NCBI RefSeq assembly: GCF_001665535.1
Contig: NZ_LZSQ01000038.1
Span: 1 to 64,000, forward strand
From: Mycobacterium sp. 852002-51961_SCH5331710
Lineage (GTDB): Bacteria; Actinomycetota; Actinomycetes; Mycobacteriales; Mycobacteriaceae
DNA length: 64,000 nt
Reading direction: 5' to 3'
Shown here one piece after another: positions 35,829-45,472 of the stretch. Position 1 is the first letter of the stretch; each line of letters starts with the position of its first letter. A model generated the notes under the pieces. That model saw only the letters and a list, made by a program, of their open reading frames with translations, was not told the DNA's origin and ran no database searches. A program made the position numbers and the translations under genes.

Positions 35829-38800
35829 CGACCATCGAAAATCACCCCCGGCCCGCACCGCTCGCGGTGGTCGGAATCGGCTGCCGGTTACCGGGCGGGG
35901 TCGAATCCGCCGAGGACTTCTGGCGGCTACTGACCGACGGCGTCGACGCCACGGGTGACGTTCCCGAATCACGCTGGAACGCAGACCGCTTCCACGACCC
36001 CAACCCGAAGAAGGTCGGGAAGATGGTCACCCGCCGAGGCGGCTTCCTCGACACCATCGATCAGTTCGATCCGCAGTTCTTCGGAATCTCGCCGCGCGAG
36101 GCGCATTCCATCGACCCGCAGCAGCGCCTGATGCTGCAGACCACGTGGGAGGCGCTGGAAGACGGGGGGATCGCGCCGACCCACTTGGCCGGAACCGACG
36201 TCGGCGTGTTCATCGGCGGGTTCACCCTCGACTACCAACTGCTGCAGAACCAGGGCCGCGGCAGCCGCTACCAGTTCAAGACGCATTCGGCCGCCGGAAT
36301 GATGATGACCATGCTGGCGAACCGGATCTCGTTCGCCTTCGACTTCCGCGGACCCAGCATGACGATCGACACGGCGTGCTCGAGCTCACTGGTCGCGGTG
36401 CACCTGGCGGCGCAGAGTATCTGGAACGGTGAGAGCTCGCTCGCCCTGGCCGGTGGCGTCAACATCATGATCGGACCCAATACCGCGATCGCCGAGTCCA
36501 AGAGCGGATTCCTCAGCCCCGACGGCCGTTGTAAGGCCTTCGACGAATCCGCCGACGGCTATGCGCGCGCCGAGGGCGGTGCCGTCGTCGTCATCAAACC
36601 GCTCGACCAGGCGCTGCGCGACGGCGACGACATCTACGCGCAGATCCTCGGGACCGCGGTGTCCCAGGACGGCCGCACCGACGGCATCACCGTGCCCCGC
36701 GCCGAGGCACAGTCCGCGGCGATCACGTCGGCGCTACGCCGCGCAGGCGTGGAAGCCCGAGACGTCGGTTACGTCGAAGCCCACGGGACGGGAACACCCG
36801 TCGGTGATCCGGTGGAGACCCGTGCCCTGGCCGCAGCGCTGACGTCCGATCGGACCGACCCACTGCCGATCGGGTCGGTCAAGACCAACATCGGCCACCT
36901 GGAGGCGGGCGCCGGGGTCGCGGGGCTGATCAAGACGTCCCTCGTCCTCAAGCACGGGTACATCCCGGCGCATCTGCATCTCGAAAACCCCAGCGGCCAC
37001 ATTCCTTTCGCCGAACTCAAGCTCGATGTCTCTCGTACGGGCCGCCCGTTCCCCGGGGACGGACCGCGGATCGCCGGGGTGAACTCGTTCGGATTCGGCG
37101 GCACCAACGCCCACGCGGTGCTCGCCGAACCGCCGGCCGCGGCACGGCCACCGGCCTCGGCCGATGAGCCGCCGCTCACCCTCTTGCCGATCTCGGCGCG
37201 CAGCGAGGAGGCCCTGGTGGCCGCCGCGGGCCGGTTGGCCGACCACCTGGACGCCGACCCGGCCGTCACCATGGCCGACCTCAGATACACGCTGTCGCAG
37301 CGACGCTCACATCTGAGCCATCGCCACACACTGGTCACCCACGGTGTCTCCGACGCTCGCGACCAACTGCGCGCCCTCGCCGACGGCGGCCAGATCGCGG
37401 CGGCCCGCACATCCTCGGCGACGCCCAAGCTGGCGTTCGTCTGCTCCGGTATGGGCCCGCAATGGTGGAAGATGTGCCGCGGGCTCCTCGGCGTCTTGCC
37501 TGCCTTCACCGAAAGCATCGCGCGAAGCGACCGCGAACTGGCCCGCCACACCGACTGGTCGCTGCTCGAGGAACTCCGGCGCGACGAAAGCGATTCGCGG
37601 ATGGGCGAAACCGAGTTCGCCCAGCCCGCGAACTTCGCCATCCAGATCGCGCTCGCCGCACAACTCGAAGAGTTCGGCATCCGACCCGACGCGGTCGTCG
37701 GCCACAGCGCGGGAGAGGTGGCCGCCCACCATCTCGCCGGCCTGCTGAGCTTCGAGCAGGCGATCGAGGTCATCTACCACCGCAGCAGGCTTCAACAACG
37801 CACCAGCGGTCAGGGCCGCATGCTCGCCGTCGGACTGGACGCGGAATCGCTGATGGCGGCGCTGGACAACGCGACTCGCGAGGAGTTCGGCCGGCGGGTC
37901 TCGGTGGCCGCGATCAACAGCCCCTCCGCGGTCACCATCGCCGGTGACGGCGAGGTGCTCGACGCCATCGCCCACCGGTTGGACGACGCCGGGGTCTTCC
38001 ACCGGTACCTCACCGGCAAGGTGCCCTATCACACGCACTACATGGACGCGATCAGAAGCGATCTCCACGACGCCCTCGACGGCTTGTCTTCCAAACCGGC
38101 GGACCTTCCGCTCTACTCGACGGTCACCGGCGATCGGCTGGACGGATACCGCTCCGGCGCCGCCTACTGGTGGCAGAACACCCGCGCCACCGTCCTTTTC
38201 GAACCGGCAGCGCGCCGCATGCTCGACGATGGCTACACCCACTTCGTCGAGCTCGGTCCGCATCCCGTACTGGCAGCCTCGATCCTGGAGATCGCCGGCG
38301 CACAGAAGACGCTCGTGCAGCCCATGCAGCGACGCCACGACGACGACGTGCGCACGTTCATGACGGGCCTCGGCGTGCTGCACGACCACGGCCACGACAT
38401 CGACTGGGCGACGCTCTACCCCCGCGGGGGAGCCCGACTGCTCAAGCTGCCGAGCTACCCGTGGCAGTCGCGGCGGTACTGGAACGAGACGCAAGAGGCG
38501 ACCGAGTCCCTGCACTATCACCCGGTGCACCCGCTGCTCGGTCAGCCGGTGAGCGCCGTTCACCCGACCTGGGAGATCGAGTTGAGCACCGCGCTGGTGC
38601 CGTTCCTCGCCGACCACCGGGTGCAGGGCAGCGTCGTCGTACCCGGCGCGCTGTACATCGAAATGGCGCTCGCGGCGGGCAGGAAAACCTACGGCGCCGA
38701 CCTCGGTGTCGACGATCTCGTGCTGCACCGTGCCCTCATCCTCGACGACACCTGCGATCCCATCCTGCGCACCACGCTCAACCAGGACACCGGGAACCTC

Positions 38801-41332
38801 GAGTTCGCCGCGTTCACCGCGACGGCCGACGGCGAACTGAAGTGGACGATCACCGCGACGGCCGAACTCACCACGCTGCCGAAGTCCCCACGCGGGCGAA
38901 CGGTGCCGCCAGAAGTGTTGTCGGCCAACGCGGTCACCGGTGACGAGTTCTACGCCCTCACCGAGGAAATCGGGTTCGACTACGGCGAGGCGTTCCGAGC
39001 CGTCACCGGGCTCACGGCGGGCGAGGGCTGGGTGGTCGCGGAGATGGACATCCCGGCGCCCATCGTCGACGACCTCGACGACTATCGCTTCCACCCGGCA
39101 CTGATCGACGGTGCCTTCCAAACCCTGTTCGGCGCACCACTTTCCGGCAGCGGTGCCGGCGACAGCCCGTTCCTGCCCACGCGCATCCGGCACAGCGCCG
39201 TGTACGACAGCCCCAAGGGGAACATGACGGTGCGACTGGCCGTCAGGTCGGCGACCGCGGAGGAGATCGAAAGCGACATCACGATCTGCGACCACCGAGG
39301 CGAACCGCTCGCGGTCTTCGAGGGTTTCACGGTGCGGTCACTGAGCGCCTCGACACGGATGTCCCCGGAGCGAATCGACAAGGGGCTCTACGAACTCCAC
39401 TGGGTCCCGGCGCCCGAACTCGCCGGAAACCAGCAGGTCGACCCCTCCTCGTTCCTCGTGTTCGTCGACGACAGCGGGTTCGGCACCGCGCTCGCCGACC
39501 GGTTGCGGCACGGCGGCCACCGCGTACGCACCGTCGCACACCGCCCCGTCGACGCCCTGACCGCGATCGACGACGGGTATGCGATCGACGAGCGGTCCGC
39601 CGAGCAGATGACCGAACTGTTCGACCGGCAACTCGCCGAAGACGGTGAACTCACCGGTGTCATCGACTGCTGGGCAATCGATCTCGACCAGGACCCCCAG
39701 GCGTCGGTCGCGAAAACGAACGACCACCTCGGCACCCTCGCCGTCCTGCGTATCGCCAAGGCGCTCGCCGCGCACGACACCGTCAGCCCGCGCCTGTACC
39801 TCCTCACCGCGAACGCACAACCGGCGCTGGGCACCGAACCGCTGGCCGTCGACCAGTCCGCGGTGTGGGGTTTGGGCCGGGTGATCGGACACCAGGAGTT
39901 CGTCGAGCGCTGGGGCGGACTCATCGACATCGACATCGATTTCGGGAACGCCCACGACATCGACGACACCGCGACGCGTGTCTGCAGGCACATCCTCGAT
40001 CCGCAATCCGAGGACCAGGCCGCGATCCGCGGCGACGTCACTTTGGTTCCGCGGCTGCGTCCGAGCGCCAACCTCACGAAACCCTTCCCCACCAAGCTTT
40101 CTCCCACCGTAACCTACGTCGTCACCGGCGGCACCGGGGCCCTCGGGCGCACCGTGGCCACCTACCTCGCCGAGCACGGCGCACGACACATCACCTTGCT
40201 CAGCAGGGGCGGGTTGCCGCCGCGCGACCAATGGTCGGGCATGACCCCCGACGATCCGCAGTTCGCTGGTATCGAGGCGGTCCGTTCCGTCGAAAGCCTC
40301 GGAGCGCAGGTGAGTGTCGCCAGCGTCGACATCACCGACATCGACCAGGTCTCGACCTGGTTGGCCGAGCACAACCGCGGCGGTGACAGGCCGGTGCGCG
40401 GCGTCATCCACGCGGCCGGAGCCGTCCACGACCAACTTCTGGTCAACGTCGGCGAGGACGACTTCCTGAAGGTGATGGGCCCGAAGGTCACCGGCACCCG
40501 GGTGCTACACACCGCATTCGCCGAGCAGGAACTCGACTTCTTCGTGATGTTCTCCTCCGCCGGCTCGGTGATCGCCTCACCCGGACAGGGCAACTACGCC
40601 GCCGCCAACGCGTTTCTCGACGCATTCGCGCATCACCGGCAGGCGCAGGGGCTTCCGGCGCTCACCATCGGCTGGGGTCCGTGGTCGGTGGGCATGGTCG
40701 AAGACCTCAACCTTGAGAACGTCTACGCCATGCGGGGAATCGAGTTGATCACACCCGCGACCGGGTCGCTGATCCTCGACCGGCTGATCAACCAGGCCGT
40801 CCCCAATGTCGTCGCCATCAGCGCCGACTGGAACCGTGCCCGCCAACTGCTCGGCGGCCACCTGCCCAAGATGTTCGCCGAACTCGACGCGGCTACCGCG
40901 ACTAACGCCGGGAGCGGCGCGGACGGGTCGATCCTGGAGGTGCTCGCGCACACGCCGGAGTCCGAGCGTCTCAACGTGATCGTCGACCAGGTCGAACGGC
41001 TGGTCGCCGCTGTCTTCGACTGTGCCGTGACCGATTTCGGCAACGACGACCTGCTCGATGACATCGGCCTGGACTCGATGATGGCGATGGACTTCCGGGT
41101 CAGGATCAACACCACGTTCTCGATCGATCTGCCGGTGTTGGAGATCCTCAAGGGTGTCAGCGTCGACTCGCTGGCCGCACGTGTGCTCGATGAACTGCAC
41201 ACGATCCACGGGGCAACGCAGGCGACGCCGTCCGCGCAGGAACCGGCCGCCGCCGACGACGACGTGGACCGGCTGATCGACGGCATGTCGGAGGCCGATC
41301 TGCGAGACCTGCTGGCCGAACTCGAGGGTTGA
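35825..41332 (+). CDS. Single-module type I polyketide synthase (KS-AT-DH-KR-ACP)
   Basis: 1835 residues. KS about 12-435 with Cys185 (DTACSSS), His320 (EAHGTGTP) and His358 (NIGH). AT about 535-850 with Ser628 (GHSAGE) and PYHTHYMD (734-741) where HAFH (malonyl) or YASH (methylmalonyl) is usual, so the extender is uncertain. DH about 900-1170 with His931 (HRVQGSVVVP) and Asp1095. KR about 1187-1660 with GGTGALG (1435-1441), Ser1578 and Tyr1591. ACP with Ser1751 (GLDSMMAM). No ER or TE; C-terminus MSEADLRDLLAELEG. The domain order equals that of iterative 6-methylsalicylate-type synthases, but a non-iterative module is also possible. ATG overlaps the upstream stop. Confidence 0.93.
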   Translation: MTTIENHPRPAPLAVVGIGCRLPGGVESAEDFWRLLTDGVDATGDVPESRWNADRFHDPNPKKVGKMVTRRGGFLDTIDQFDPQFFGISPREAHSIDPQQRLMLQTTWEALEDGGIAPTHLAGTDVGVFIGGFTLDYQLLQNQGRGSRYQFKTHSAAGMMMTMLANRISFAFDFRGPSMTIDTACSSSLVAVHLAAQSIWNGESSLALAGGVNIMIGPNTAIAESKSGFLSPDGRCKAFDESADGYARAEGGAVVVIKPLDQALRDGDDIYAQILGTAVSQDGRTDGITVPRAEAQSAAITSALRRAGVEARDVGYVEAHGTGTPVGDPVETRALAAALTSDRTDPLPIGSVKTNIGHLEAGAGVAGLIKTSLVLKHGYIPAHLHLENPSGHIPFAELKLDVSRTGRPFPGDGPRIAGVNSFGFGGTNAHAVLAEPPAAARPPASADEPPLTLLPISARSEEALVAAAGRLADHLDADPAVTMADLRYTLSQRRSHLSHRHTLVTHGVSDARDQLRALADGGQIAAARTSSATPKLAFVCSGMGPQWWKMCRGLLGVLPAFTESIARSDRELARHTDWSLLEELRRDESDSRMGETEFAQPANFAIQIALAAQLEEFGIRPDAVVGHSAGEVAAHHLAGLLSFEQAIEVIYHRSRLQQRTSGQGRMLAVGLDAESLMAALDNATREEFGRRVSVAAINSPSAVTIAGDGEVLDAIAHRLDDAGVFHRYLTGKVPYHTHYMDAIRSDLHDALDGLSSKPADLPLYSTVTGDRLDGYRSGAAYWWQNTRATVLFEPAARRMLDDGYTHFVELGPHPVLAASILEIAGAQKTLVQPMQRRHDDDVRTFMTGLGVLHDHGHDIDWATLYPRGGARLLKLPSYPWQSRRYWNETQEATESLHYHPVHPLLGQPVSAVHPTWEIELSTALVPFLADHRVQGSVVVPGALYIEMALAAGRKTYGADLGVDDLVLHRALILDDTCDPILRTTLNQDTGNLEFAAFTATADGELKWTITATAELTTLPKSPRGRTVPPEVLSANAVTGDEFYALTEEIGFDYGEAFRAVTGLTAGEGWVVAEMDIPAPIVDDLDDYRFHPALIDGAFQTLFGAPLSGSGAGDSPFLPTRIRHSAVYDSPKGNMTVRLAVRSATAEEIESDITICDHRGEPLAVFEGFTVRSLSASTRMSPERIDKGLYELHWVPAPELAGNQQVDPSSFLVFVDDSGFGTALADRLRHGGHRVRTVAHRPVDALTAIDDGYAIDERSAEQMTELFDRQLAEDGELTGVIDCWAIDLDQDPQASVAKTNDHLGTLAVLRIAKALAAHDTVSPRLYLLTANAQPALGTEPLAVDQSAVWGLGRVIGHQEFVERWGGLIDIDIDFGNAHDIDDTATRVCRHILDPQSEDQAAIRGDVTLVPRLRPSANLTKPFPTKLSPTVTYVVTGGTGALGRTVATYLAEHGARHITLLSRGGLPPRDQWSGMTPDDPQFAGIEAVRSVESLGAQVSVASVDITDIDQVSTWLAEHNRGGDRPVRGVIHAAGAVHDQLLVNVGEDDFLKVMGPKVTGTRVLHTAFAEQELDFFVMFSSAGSVIASPGQGNYAAANAFLDAFAHHRQAQGLPALTIGWGPWSVGMVEDLNLENVYAMRGIELITPATGSLILDRLINQAVPNVVAISADWNRARQLLGGHLPKMFAELDAATATNAGSGADGSILEVLAHTPESERLNVIVDQVERLVAAVFDCAVTDFGNDDLLDDIGLDSMMAMDFRVRINTTFSIDLPVLEILKGVSVDSLAARVLDELHTIHGATQATPSAQEPAAADDDVDRLIDGMSEADLRDLLAELEG

Positions 41333-41334
41333 CG

Positions 41335-42177
41335 ATGGCCAATTCGACGGCGGTGCACGTGCGGGGGCTTTCGAAGGCCTACGGACCGAACCCGGCGGTC
41401 CGCGACCTCGACCTCGACGTCGACCACGGCGAGATCTTCGCCATCCTCGGCCCCAACGGCGCCGGCAAGTCCACGACCATAGAGATCCTGGAGGGCAACC
41501 GGACCCGCGACTCCGGCACCGTGCGCGTGCTGGGGGAGGACCCCGGCTCGGCAGGCCGCAGCTGGCGGGCCCGCATCGGCATCGTGCTGCAGGAGGTCAG
41601 TGACGCCGGGATGCTCACGGTGCGTGAGACGGTGGAAATGTTCACCAGCTGCTACAGCATCGCCCGCGGCGCACACGAGGTGCTGGAACTCGTCGGCCTC
41701 GACGCCGTCGCCGGCTCGCGGGTGCGGGCGCTCTCGGGTGGGCAACGCCGTCGCCTCGACGTCGCGCTCGGCATCGTCGGCCGACCCGAACTGCTCTTTC
41801 TCGACGAGCCCACAACGGGTTTCGATCCCGAAGCGCGGCGGCAGTTCTGGCAACTCATCAAGTTGCTGGCCGCCGACGGCACCACCGTCCTGCTGACCAC
41901 GCACTACCTCGAAGAGGCCGCAGCACTGGCCGACCGCGTCGCGGTGATCGCCGACGGCCGGGTCGTGGCGGTCGACTCGCCGGGACGCCTGACCGAACAC
42001 GTCAACTCCGCGGCCACCGTGCGGTGGTTCGACGGCGCCGAGTTCCGCGTGGAGACAACGGACTTCCCGACCGAACTGGTGCGGCGCCACAGTCGCGACG
42101 GTGCGGAATTGGCGCAGCTGACCATCAGCCGGCCCACGCTCGAAGACGCCTACCTGCATCTGATCGGCCAGCCATGA
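41335..42177 (+). CDS. ABC transporter ATP-binding protein (DrrA-like)
   Basis: 280 residues. Walker A GPNGAGKST, LSGGQRRR signature, Walker B LLFLDEPTTGFDPEAR, His switch TTHYLEEA; typical of drug/polyketide exporters of the DrrA/CcmA type. ATG 41335, two bases after the PKS stop. With the next gene it would form the cluster's exporter. Confidence 0.93.
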   Translation: MANSTAVHVRGLSKAYGPNPAVRDLDLDVDHGEIFAILGPNGAGKSTTIEILEGNRTRDSGTVRVLGEDPGSAGRSWRARIGIVLQEVSDAGMLTVRETVEMFTSCYSIARGAHEVLELVGLDAVAGSRVRALSGGQRRRLDVALGIVGRPELLFLDEPTTGFDPEARRQFWQLIKLLAADGTTVLLTTHYLEEAAALADRVAVIADGRVVAVDSPGRLTEHVNSAATVRWFDGAEFRVETTDFPTELVRRHSRDGAELAQLTISRPTLEDAYLHLIGQP

Positions 42178-43031
42178 TGGACACCCAACACGTCGTATCC
42201 GCCTCACCGCCGCGCCACCGCGCCACCGCGGAGCGCACCGTTCCGTCGGCGGTGCGTATCGGATGGTCACGGATCGTCCCCGAGCTGAAGATGTTCTACC
42301 GCAGGCCCGAACAGATGGTCCTGACGTTCTCCATGCCCGCCGTGATCTGTCTGCTGCTCGGTTCGATCTTCTCGGCGAAGCTCCCCGACAACGAGACCAG
42401 CACCGGTGCGGTGATCGCGGCGAGCATGCTCGCCTACGGCATCCTGTCTACGTCGTTCGTCAACCTCGGAATCAGCATCGCCGCCGATCGGGAGACCGGA
42501 GCGCTGCGTCGGCTGCGGGGCACACCGGCGACCGCGTCGTCGTACTTCATCGGCAAGATCGCGTTGGTCGCCGTCGTCAGCTTCGCCGAGGCCGTTCTGC
42601 TGTTGATCGTGGGGGTGTTCGTCTTCGGTCTGCACCTGCCGACCGATGCGGTCGGATGGTTCACCCTCGCTTGGGTGTCGATACTCGGCATCGTCAGCTG
42701 CTCGCTGCTGGGCATTTTCATCAGCAACCTGGCGAGCAACGCGGTGTCGGCCGCCGTCCTCACCAACGGCCCGTCGGTGGCACTTCAGTTCGTCTCGGGA
42801 ACGTACGTGCCGCTGATGATCCTGCCGGCCTGGATGCTGGTGATCGGCTCGCTGTTCCCGGTGAAGTGGATGGCCCAGGGATTCCGGTCGGTGCTTCTGC
42901 CTGCGGAGATGGTCGCGCTGGAACCGGCGGGCAGCTGGGAGCACTGGCGCATCTTCCTCGTGCTGGCCGCGTGGAGCGTCGCCGGACTCGTCGGGTGCCT
43001 TGCGGTGTTCCGGTGGTCCGACCGGACCTGA
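42174..43031 (+). CDS. ABC-2 type transporter permease (DrrB-like)
   Basis: 285 residues, six membrane helices of the ABC-2 family: VLTFSMPAVICLLLGSIF, VIAASMLAYGILSTSFVNLGISIAADRETGALRRLRGTP (the intracellular loop after helix 2 is a family signature) and LVIGSLFPVKWMAQGFRSVLLP. ATG 42174 overlaps the ATPase stop (ATGA), and an ATG at 42177 follows in frame. Partner of the preceding ATPase. Confidence 0.92.
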   Translation: MMDTQHVVSASPPRHRATAERTVPSAVRIGWSRIVPELKMFYRRPEQMVLTFSMPAVICLLLGSIFSAKLPDNETSTGAVIAASMLAYGILSTSFVNLGISIAADRETGALRRLRGTPATASSYFIGKIALVAVVSFAEAVLLLIVGVFVFGLHLPTDAVGWFTLAWVSILGIVSCSLLGIFISNLASNAVSAAVLTNGPSVALQFVSGTYVPLMILPAWMLVIGSLFPVKWMAQGFRSVLLPAEMVALEPAGSWEHWRIFLVLAAWSVAGLVGCLAVFRWSDRT

Positions 43032-43078
43032 CGCGGTCTACGGCTAACGCAGGCCCGGTCACCGTCGATAACCGAGAC

Positions 43079-43516
43079 ATGGCCTCCTTCCGTGCCCTCG
43101 GCGCACTCGTGCTCGCACTCGTCGCGCCATGGCCGGCTGCGGCGACGGCGCACGCCGATGCCGCCGCACAGCTGGACCCGGTGCCCGTGGTGGCTTCGCC
43201 GACATGTGGGGGAAACGTCAGAGCGGAGGCGCAAGTGGAGCCCGTGCAGCTCGACGGCAGGCCGGATAACGGTGTGCGCGTCGCGATCCACTACGACGCC
43301 GGAATCTACGATGGCTCCTGTGCGCTGACCGTCACGGCCGCGTGGAAGAACCTCGACACCGGCGCATCGGGAAGCGACGACATCACCGCGGTATCGACCA
43401 TCGACGGACACTACGGCTTCATCGGCTACGCCAATACCAGGTTCGCGACCGGCAGGGGCACCGTCGTCGTGACGCTCAGCTCACACCCGGGTGAGGAGAT
43501 GCGGCTCACCGCCTGA
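43079..43516 (+). CDS. Small secreted protein of the PKS cluster
   Basis: 145 residues. Signal peptide MASFRALGALVLALVAPWPAAATAHA; the mature part is predicted beta-rich with two cysteines (TCGGN and GSCALT) that could form a disulfide, reminiscent of small immunoglobulin-like mycobacterial exported proteins. No family recognised. 47 bases after the permease on the same strand, so it may belong to the cluster. Confidence 0.72.
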   Translation: MASFRALGALVLALVAPWPAAATAHADAAAQLDPVPVVASPTCGGNVRAEAQVEPVQLDGRPDNGVRVAIHYDAGIYDGSCALTVTAAWKNLDTGASGSDDITAVSTIDGHYGFIGYANTRFATGRGTVVVTLSSHPGEEMRLTA

Positions 43517-43542
43517 GGCCCCATCCCACGGCTGACCGTGAC

Positions 43543-43548
43543 TAGAGT
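43543..43548 (+). promoter_or_regulatory. -10 element of the tenA-like gene
   Basis: TAGAGT is followed by 7 bases and ATG 43556: leaderless spacing and a sign that this gene can be transcribed apart from the cluster. Confidence 0.55.
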
Positions 43549-43555
43549 CCGTGGC

Positions 43556-44170
43556 ATGTCACTGGCAGCGCAGCTGTGGACCGAGAACGCCGAAGTGGTG
43601 GCCGAGGTGTTGGCCAACCCGTTCGTAAGGGGAATCGGAGACGGGTCGCTGGAGCGCGACTTGTTCGCCGGCTACATCGCCCAGGACGCGTTCTTCCTCG
43701 AATCCTTCGCTCGCGCATATGGTCTGGCACTCGCACGGAGCTCGGATACGGACACCTTGCTGACCTTCGCGGACCTTCTCGCCGGAGTGCGTGAGGAACT
43801 CGGCTTACACGCGTCCTATGCCGCGTCGTGGGGTATCGACATGACCGACGTCGAACCCGCCGCCGCAACGCTGGCCTACACCGAGTTCCTGTTGGCCACC
43901 GCCGCCACCGCCGAGGTCGGGGTGGTGTGCGCGGCGATGACACCGTGCATGCGGCTGTATGCACACATCGGGGTCACGCTCGACGGCCAGACCGCCGGGC
44001 CGTACGCGCAATGGGTGCAGACGTACGCCGATCCCGGTTTCGACGAGGTGGCGTCGCTACTGGAAAGGCTGCTCGATCGGCAGGCCCGCGACATCCCGGC
44101 GGCGCGGACGGCCTACCGGCGCGCGATGCGGCTGGAGCTCGCGTTCTTCGACGCGGCCCTGACGCGGTGA
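43556..44170 (+). CDS. tenA: TenA/thiaminase-II family protein
   Basis: 204 residues, all-helical TenA/PqqC fold. FAGYIAQDAFFLESFARAYGLA and CAAMTPCMRLYAHIG, the latter holding the active-site Cys of thiaminase II (PCxxxYxxIG), plus a C-terminal LELAFFDAA with the catalytic Glu. TenA hydrolyses aminopyrimidine thiamin degradation products for salvage; related proteins act as oxygenase-like catalysts in some pathways. No thiamin genes are nearby. ATG 43556 set by the promoter. Confidence 0.85.
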   Translation: MSLAAQLWTENAEVVAEVLANPFVRGIGDGSLERDLFAGYIAQDAFFLESFARAYGLALARSSDTDTLLTFADLLAGVREELGLHASYAASWGIDMTDVEPAAATLAYTEFLLATAATAEVGVVCAAMTPCMRLYAHIGVTLDGQTAGPYAQWVQTYADPGFDEVASLLERLLDRQARDIPAARTAYRRAMRLELAFFDAALTR

Positions 44171-44174
44171 GCGA

Positions 44175-45425
44175 TCAGACGTAACGCGGGCGCCCGGCCA
44201 GCGCACCGAGCACGATCTGCACCACGTACACCCCGCCGAACATCACCCACGGCACCGTCCAGCCGTGCGTGACGTCGTGCAGAAGGCCGAACAGGAAGGG
44301 GCCCACGCCCGCGATCAGATAGCCGAATCCCTGTGCCATCCCGGACAATTGGGCGGTGTCGGCGGCGTCGCGGGCGCGCAGCGCGATGACCGCGAGTGCT
44401 AAGGCGAACACGCCCATGCCGATACCGATCAGCACGCTCCACAACAGGGGTTGCGCGGCGGGCGCGATCATCAGGCCCAGCGTGCCCGCCAGGCCCACGA
44501 CGCCCAGCCCGACGATCCATGCGCTCTGTCCGCGGCTGCGCGCGGCCAACGGTGCGATCACCAACGCGATGGGCACGCCGACCAGCGATGTGAGCCCGAC
44601 GAGCAGGCCGGCCTGCGTCTTGTCGACCCCGTTGTCGATGAACACCTGTGGCAGCCAACCCATCACGATGTAGGCCATCAACGACTGGCAGCCGAAGAAC
44701 AGGGTGACCGTCCACGCCAACCGGTTTCGCAGCAGCGAGCGTCGCCCGCCGACGGGGGTGGTGTGCGCCGCCCACGTGCCGCCGTGCCGTCGCGATGTCG
44801 GCAACCAGGCCACCAGCGCGACGAAGGAGACCGCGGCCCACGCGGCGAGCGCGGCGCGCCACCCGCCGAGGGGGTCTTCCAGTCCGGGCGTCACCGCCGA
44901 CCCGAGCGCACCGCCGCCTTGCAGCGCGGCGGTGTAGATCCCGGTCATCAGGCCGACGCGTGCGGGGAACGACCCCTTGATCACGACGGGGATCAACACA
45001 TTGGCCAACGCGATGCCCGCGCATGCGACCAGCGTCGCCGCGATCACGGTGTGCGGACCGTCGAGGGTGCGAGCGACCAGTCCGACGGTGATCGCCGCCA
45101 GGGCGGCGGAGACGGTGCGCCCCAGACCGATGCGGGCGGCCAGGCGGGGCGCGGTGAGTCCCGCGACCGCGAAGCACAGCGCGGGCAGGGTGGTGAGCAG
45201 TCCGGCCCACGTCGCCGAGACCCCGAGTTCGGCCCGCATCTCGCCGAGCAGGGGGGCGACGCTGGTGACGGCGGGCCGCAGGTTCAGGGCCGTAAGCACG
45301 ACGGCCACCGCCAGCAGGGCACCGCCCGCGACCAGCGGAATCGGGGCGGGATCGGAGGCGGCGGTGCTCCTTGTGTCAGGCATCGTCGACAGCTCGGTGT
45401 CTTCATCCCGCTGATCGACGCGCAT
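44175..45425 (-). CDS. MFS transporter, CynX/NimT family
   Basis: 416 residues, 12 membrane helices, CynX/NimT (cyanate/2-nitroimidazole) branch: LNLRPAVTSVAPLLGEMRAELGVS and the loop GLTAPRLAARIGLGRTVSAAL. ATG 45425 or 45383. Convergent with tenA (5 bases) and divergent from the GntR gene (about 47 bases), which probably regulates it. Confidence 0.88.
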   Translation of the reverse strand: MRVDQRDEDTELSTMPDTRSTAASDPAPIPLVAGGALLAVAVVLTALNLRPAVTSVAPLLGEMRAELGVSATWAGLLTTLPALCFAVAGLTAPRLAARIGLGRTVSAALAAITVGLVARTLDGPHTVIAATLVACAGIALANVLIPVVIKGSFPARVGLMTGIYTAALQGGGALGSAVTPGLEDPLGGWRAALAAWAAVSFVALVAWLPTSRRHGGTWAAHTTPVGGRRSLLRNRLAWTVTLFFGCQSLMAYIVMGWLPQVFIDNGVDKTQAGLLVGLTSLVGVPIALVIAPLAARSRGQSAWIVGLGVVGLAGTLGLMIAPAAQPLLWSVLIGIGMGVFALALAVIALRARDAADTAQLSGMAQGFGYLIAGVGPFLFGLLHDVTHGWTVPWVMFGGVYVVQIVLGALAGRPRYV

Positions 45426-45441
45426 CCTGCTAATGTGCCAT

Positions 45442-45468
45442 ACATCCCATGATTGGTTGAAAGGATGT
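45442..45468. promoter_or_regulatory. Inverted repeat in the MFS/GntR divergent promoter
   Basis: ACATCC (45442-45447) and GGATGT (45463-45468) face each other across 15 bases between the two divergent starts; GGA of the right arm also serves as Shine-Dalgarno for the GntR gene. A candidate operator; weak on sequence alone. Confidence 0.35.
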
Positions 45469-45472
45469 CTCT

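Noticed and set aside
35825..41332. Assignment as a PDIM, sulfolipid or mycolate-type PKS
   Set aside because: Those loci carry FadD, Pap and MmpL partners and, for Mas-like enzymes, an ER domain; none is present here.
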